DNA of 7,622 nucleotides from Actinomycetota bacterium (GTDB lineage Bacteria > Actinomycetota > Actinomycetes > Nanopelagicales > Nanopelagicaceae). The notes beneath the pieces were generated by a model that saw only the letters and a program-made list of their open reading frames with translations, did no database searches and was not told the origin of the DNA. The stretch covers positions 1-7,622 of the forward strand of contig CANCGX010000049.1 of NCBI GenBank assembly GCA_947377725.1. The letters run 5' to 3'. A program made the position numbers and the translations under genes. Positions 6,095 through 7,622 of the stretch are shown here, piece by piece; the stretch's first letter is position 1; each line of letters opens with the position of its first letter.

Positions 6095-6822
6095 TAGTGC
6101 CCCATTCCTAATCCACCATCAACAGGAATTACAGCTCCCGTGATGTATGCAGCTTCGTTGGACGCAAGAAATGTTGCCACTCCTGCGACTTCTTCTGGTG
6201 TGCAAAATCGCCCAAGTGGAATTTGAGAAACATACTTATCACGCAGTTCATCCGAAAGAACTGATGTCATGTCAGTTTCAACAAAACCAGGCGCGATGAC
6301 GTTAAATGTGATGTTTCGACTTCCGTATTCTCGGGCAAACGAGCGAGCCATTCCCACAAGGCCACTTTTGGTTGATGCATAGTTAACTTGGCCTGAAGAT
6401 CCAAGAAGACCAACTACTGAACCAATAAAAATGACTCTGCCTTTTTTCTTCTTCATCATGCCAGATAGTGATTTTTGTGCAGTTCTGAAAGCACCCGTGA
6501 GATTTGTGTTGACGACATCTTGAAAGTCAGACTCGCTCATCCGAAGAGATAGTCCATCTTTGGTAATTCCAGCATTTGCCACAAGGATGTCAACAGTTCC
6601 AAATCTAGATTCCACATCTTTGAATGCAGTAGAAACACTCTCGGAATCCGTGACATCCATGTGAACTCCGTGAAGCCCTTCTGGCGCTTCTCCAGAACGG
6701 TGAGAGACAACAACCGTGTCACCTTGTTCTTTAAAGGCGCTTGCAATAGCAAGCCCAATGCCTCGGTTCCCGCCGGTGACAAGAACTACTCGAGCAACTG
6801 GAGAGTTTGTGTCTTCTGTCAT
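6094..6822 (-). CDS. fabG: 3-oxoacyl-[acyl-carrier-protein] reductase
   Basis: NADPH-dependent reduction of 3-oxoacyl-ACP to 3-hydroxyacyl-ACP in type II fatty acid synthesis. 242 residues, the usual size. Classical short-chain dehydrogenase: TGGNRGIG at 16-23 binds the cofactor, NAG at 83-85, and the catalytic set N107, S135, Y148 and K152 (SVVGLLGSSGQVNYASTKSG). APGFVETDM and the final PVDGGLGMGH are typical. I place the start at ATG 6822 and not at the upstream ATG 6945: the extra 41 residues (including HLRPGRIQAYAG) have no family match and run through the divergent gene. There is no Shine-Dalgarno sequence; TTCTCCTT lies directly before the ATG, and TATTTT 7 bases before it, which suggests a leaderless mRNA. 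It overlaps fabI by one base. Confidence 0.95.
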   Translation of the reverse strand: MTEDTNSPVARVVLVTGGNRGIGLAIASAFKEQGDTVVVSHRSGEAPEGLHGVHMDVTDSESVSTAFKDVESRFGTVDILVANAGITKDGLSLRMSESDFQDVVNTNLTGAFRTAQKSLSGMMKKKKGRVIFIGSVVGLLGSSGQVNYASTKSGLVGMARSFAREYGSRNITFNVIAPGFVETDMTSVLSDELRDKYVSQIPLGRFCTPEEVAGVATFLASNEAAYITGAVIPVDGGLGMGH

Positions 6823-6829
6823 AAGGAGA

Positions 6830-6835
6830 AAAATA
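6830..6835 (-). promoter_or_regulatory. -10 element of fabG (leaderless start)
   Basis: TATTTT on the minus strand, 7 bases before the fabG ATG at 6822. A transcript beginning at or next to that A would have no leader, consistent with the missing Shine-Dalgarno sequence. Leaderless mRNAs are common in Actinobacteria. Confidence 0.45.
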
Positions 6836-6893
6836 CCCGTTACTCCTGCGTATGCCTGTATTCGCCCCGGCCGAAGGTGAGTGAATCCTCTCC

Positions 6894-6899
6894 TATACT
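6894..6899 (+). promoter_or_regulatory. -10 element of the DUF3099 gene (leaderless start)
   Basis: TATACT, a near-consensus -10, 7 bases before the ATG at 6907. No Shine-Dalgarno sequence lies between them. Same geometry as on the fabG side, which strengthens both calls. Confidence 0.55.
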
Positions 6900-6906
6900 C
6901 ACTCTT

Positions 6907-7191
6907 ATGGGTAAAGAAGAGCCGATAAGCATCACATCGGCACAAGAAAGTCTGACGAAAGATCAGTCTGGACGAGCACGTCGATACTTTATTTCGATGA
7001 TGATTCGTACCGCTTGCTTTATCTTGACCGTGATATTGCCAAGTCCATACCGGTGGGTGGCCCTATCTGGAGCGCTCCTACTCCCTTACGTAGCAGTCAT
7101 CGTTGCTAACGCAGGAAGAGAAACGATTAAGAAAAGTACTGTCTACTTTGATTCTGAACAGAGAGCAATATCAGACGGTAAATCCGATTGA
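6907..7191 (+). CDS. DUF3099-family small membrane protein
   Basis: 94 residues. A polar N-terminal part has the family pattern ITSAQESLTKDQSGRARRY (9-27), followed by two hydrophobic helices at about 27-45 and 50-69 joined by a short PSPYR turn, and the conserved LLPYVAVIVANAGRE at 58-72. The tail is polar. It is very likely an integral membrane protein; the function of the family is unknown. I chose ATG 6907 because the family match starts there and a TATACT lies 7 bases upstream. Longer in-frame versions would overlap fabG. It is divergent from fabG, and its last 21 bases overlap the end of sufT on the other strand. It is the only plus-strand gene in the window. Confidence 0.85.
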   Translation: MGKEEPISITSAQESLTKDQSGRARRYFISMMIRTACFILTVILPSPYRWVALSGALLLPYVAVIVANAGRETIKKSTVYFDSEQRAISDGKSD

Positions 7192-7488
7192 ACGTAGTTG
7201 TTCACGTCCATCATCTGAAATCTTATTTGGCGCCCAAGGTGGCATCCAAACCCAATTAATTTTGACATCACTTGTTAGATCTTGAAGCACAGAGCGAGTT
7301 TGATCCTCAATAACATCTTGAAGAGGACAAGCAGCAGAAGTGAGAGTCATATCGAGAATGGCAACATTTCCTTCGTCCACTCGGAGATCATAAACAAGGC
7401 CTAAGTCAATGACATTGATTCCTAATTCAGGATCAATCACATCTTTCATAGCCTCGGTTATGTCGTCAATAGAAGCTTGTTGCGTCAT
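7171..7488 (-). CDS. sufT: MIP18/DUF59-family iron-sulfur cluster assembly factor
   Basis: 105 residues, a whole single-domain MIP18 (DUF59) protein. Key segments are DPELGINVIDLGLVY at 19-33, T50-SAACP with the conserved Cys54, and the closing VWMPPWAPNKISDDGREQL (80-98). Members of this group help mature or deliver Fe-S clusters and usually close the suf operon in Actinobacteria. The ATG has a good Shine-Dalgarno sequence (GGAGA, about 6 bases away) and overlaps the sufU stop by four bases (ATGA). Its 3' end overlaps the convergent DUF3099 gene by 21 bases. No terminator is clear after it. The symbol follows common use; the exact role rests on the family. Confidence 0.9.
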   Translation of the reverse strand: MTQQASIDDITEAMKDVIDPELGINVIDLGLVYDLRVDEGNVAILDMTLTSAACPLQDVIEDQTRSVLQDLTSDVKINWVWMPPWAPNKISDDGREQLRSIGFTV

Positions 7489-7622
7489 GCTTTCTCCGAT
7501 CCCTGTATAGCTTGAACAGAGGCATCTTTAAATGCCATCCAACCCAACAACGCGCATTTTACGCGTGCTGGAAACTTTGATACGCCGGCAAGTGCCACGG
7601 CGTCATCGAGTAAATCTTCATC
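7485..7622 (-). CDS. sufU: SufU-type Fe-S cluster assembly / sulfur-transfer protein (3' end only)
   Basis: The last 45 codons of a gene entering from the right edge. The translation contains GVSKFPARVKCALLGWMAFKDA, the C-terminal signature of SufU and other NifU-like proteins; the Cys in RVKCALLGW is the last of the three conserved zinc/sulfur ligands. In Actinobacteria and Firmicutes SufU accepts sulfur from the cysteine desulfurase SufS and supports assembly on SufBCD. It ends in GSEKA and its TGA overlaps the sufT ATG, so the two are one operon. The rest of suf presumably lies to the right. Confidence 0.9.
   Translation of the reverse strand, partial: DEDLLDDAVALAGVSKFPARVKCALLGWMAFKDASVQAIQGSEKA

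Larger units (their letters stand above)
6823..6906. promoter_or_regulatory. Divergent intergenic region between fabG and the DUF3099 gene
   Basis: 84 bases separate the two start codons. Each side has a -10-like hexamer exactly 7 bases before its ATG. A small inverted repeat, GTGAGTGA (6877-6884) against CTCACTC (6898-6904), overlaps the -10 on the DUF3099 side and could be an operator. A G/C-rich block with CGGCCG lies in the middle. I find no good -35 on either side. Confidence 0.5.

Noticed and set aside
6661..6906. Longer plus-strand version of the DUF3099 gene
   Set aside because: This extension is antisense to fabG and has no family similarity; the conserved part begins just after ATG 6907.
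6823..6945. Longer fabG reading frame starting at ATG 6945
   Set aside because: The extra 41 residues match no FabG N-terminus, would run through the divergent promoter region and into the DUF3099 gene. The true N-terminus at 6822 (MTEDTNSPVARVVLVTGG) looks normal.
7185..7206. Short hairpin TGAAC...GTTCA near the ends of sufT and the DUF3099 gene
   Set aside because: Only 5 bp, within the sufT coding region and without a T-run; not enough to call a terminator.

Overview
The window holds a compact stretch of a bacterial chromosome, almost certainly from an actinobacterium of moderate, not high, GC content. Three things point there: an InhA-like FabI directly behind FabG (the fabG1-inhA order known from mycobacteria), a DUF3099 membrane protein, which is a family found essentially in Actinobacteria, and the order infC-rpmI-rplT-rRNA methyltransferase-pheS-pheT, as in Streptomyces and relatives. 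The tight packing, one-base gene overlaps and modest GC would fit a small-genome aquatic lineage such as the Nanopelagicales (acI). That placement is inference.

Layout, read on the minus strand from the right edge. The 3' end of sufU (7485-7622) overlaps sufT (7171-7488) by four bases and forms the end of a SUF iron-sulfur cluster operon. A plus-strand DUF3099 gene (6907-7191) converges on sufT and overlaps its end. It is divergent from fabG (6094-6822), which overlaps fabI (5324-6094) by one base; together these supply the two reductive steps of type II fatty acid synthesis. A non-coding leader of about 159 bases (5165-5323) follows. Then comes a 17-codon cysteine-containing small ORF (5111-5164), and then infC (4466-5080), rpmI, rplT, a SpoU-family RNA methyltransferase gene, pheS and the first 677 codons of pheT, which runs off the left edge. 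This second block makes translation components: initiation factor 3, ribosomal proteins L35 and L20, an RNA 2'-O-methyltransferase, and both subunits of phenylalanyl-tRNA synthetase.

Most genes are ordinary housekeeping genes. The regulatory layer is more interesting. infC has no ATG, GTG or TTG at its conserved N-terminus and seems to start at ATC, or less likely ATT. A well-formed small ORF with a strong Shine-Dalgarno sequence sits in frame just upstream. A perfect 14-bp inverted repeat followed by four T lies inside the first 20 codons of the methyltransferase gene and looks like an intragenic terminator or attenuator. The fabG and DUF3099 genes have -10-like hexamers exactly 7 bases before their ATGs and no Shine-Dalgarno sequence, which suggests a divergent pair of leaderless transcripts. 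I saw no mobile element, CRISPR array, tRNA or rRNA gene.
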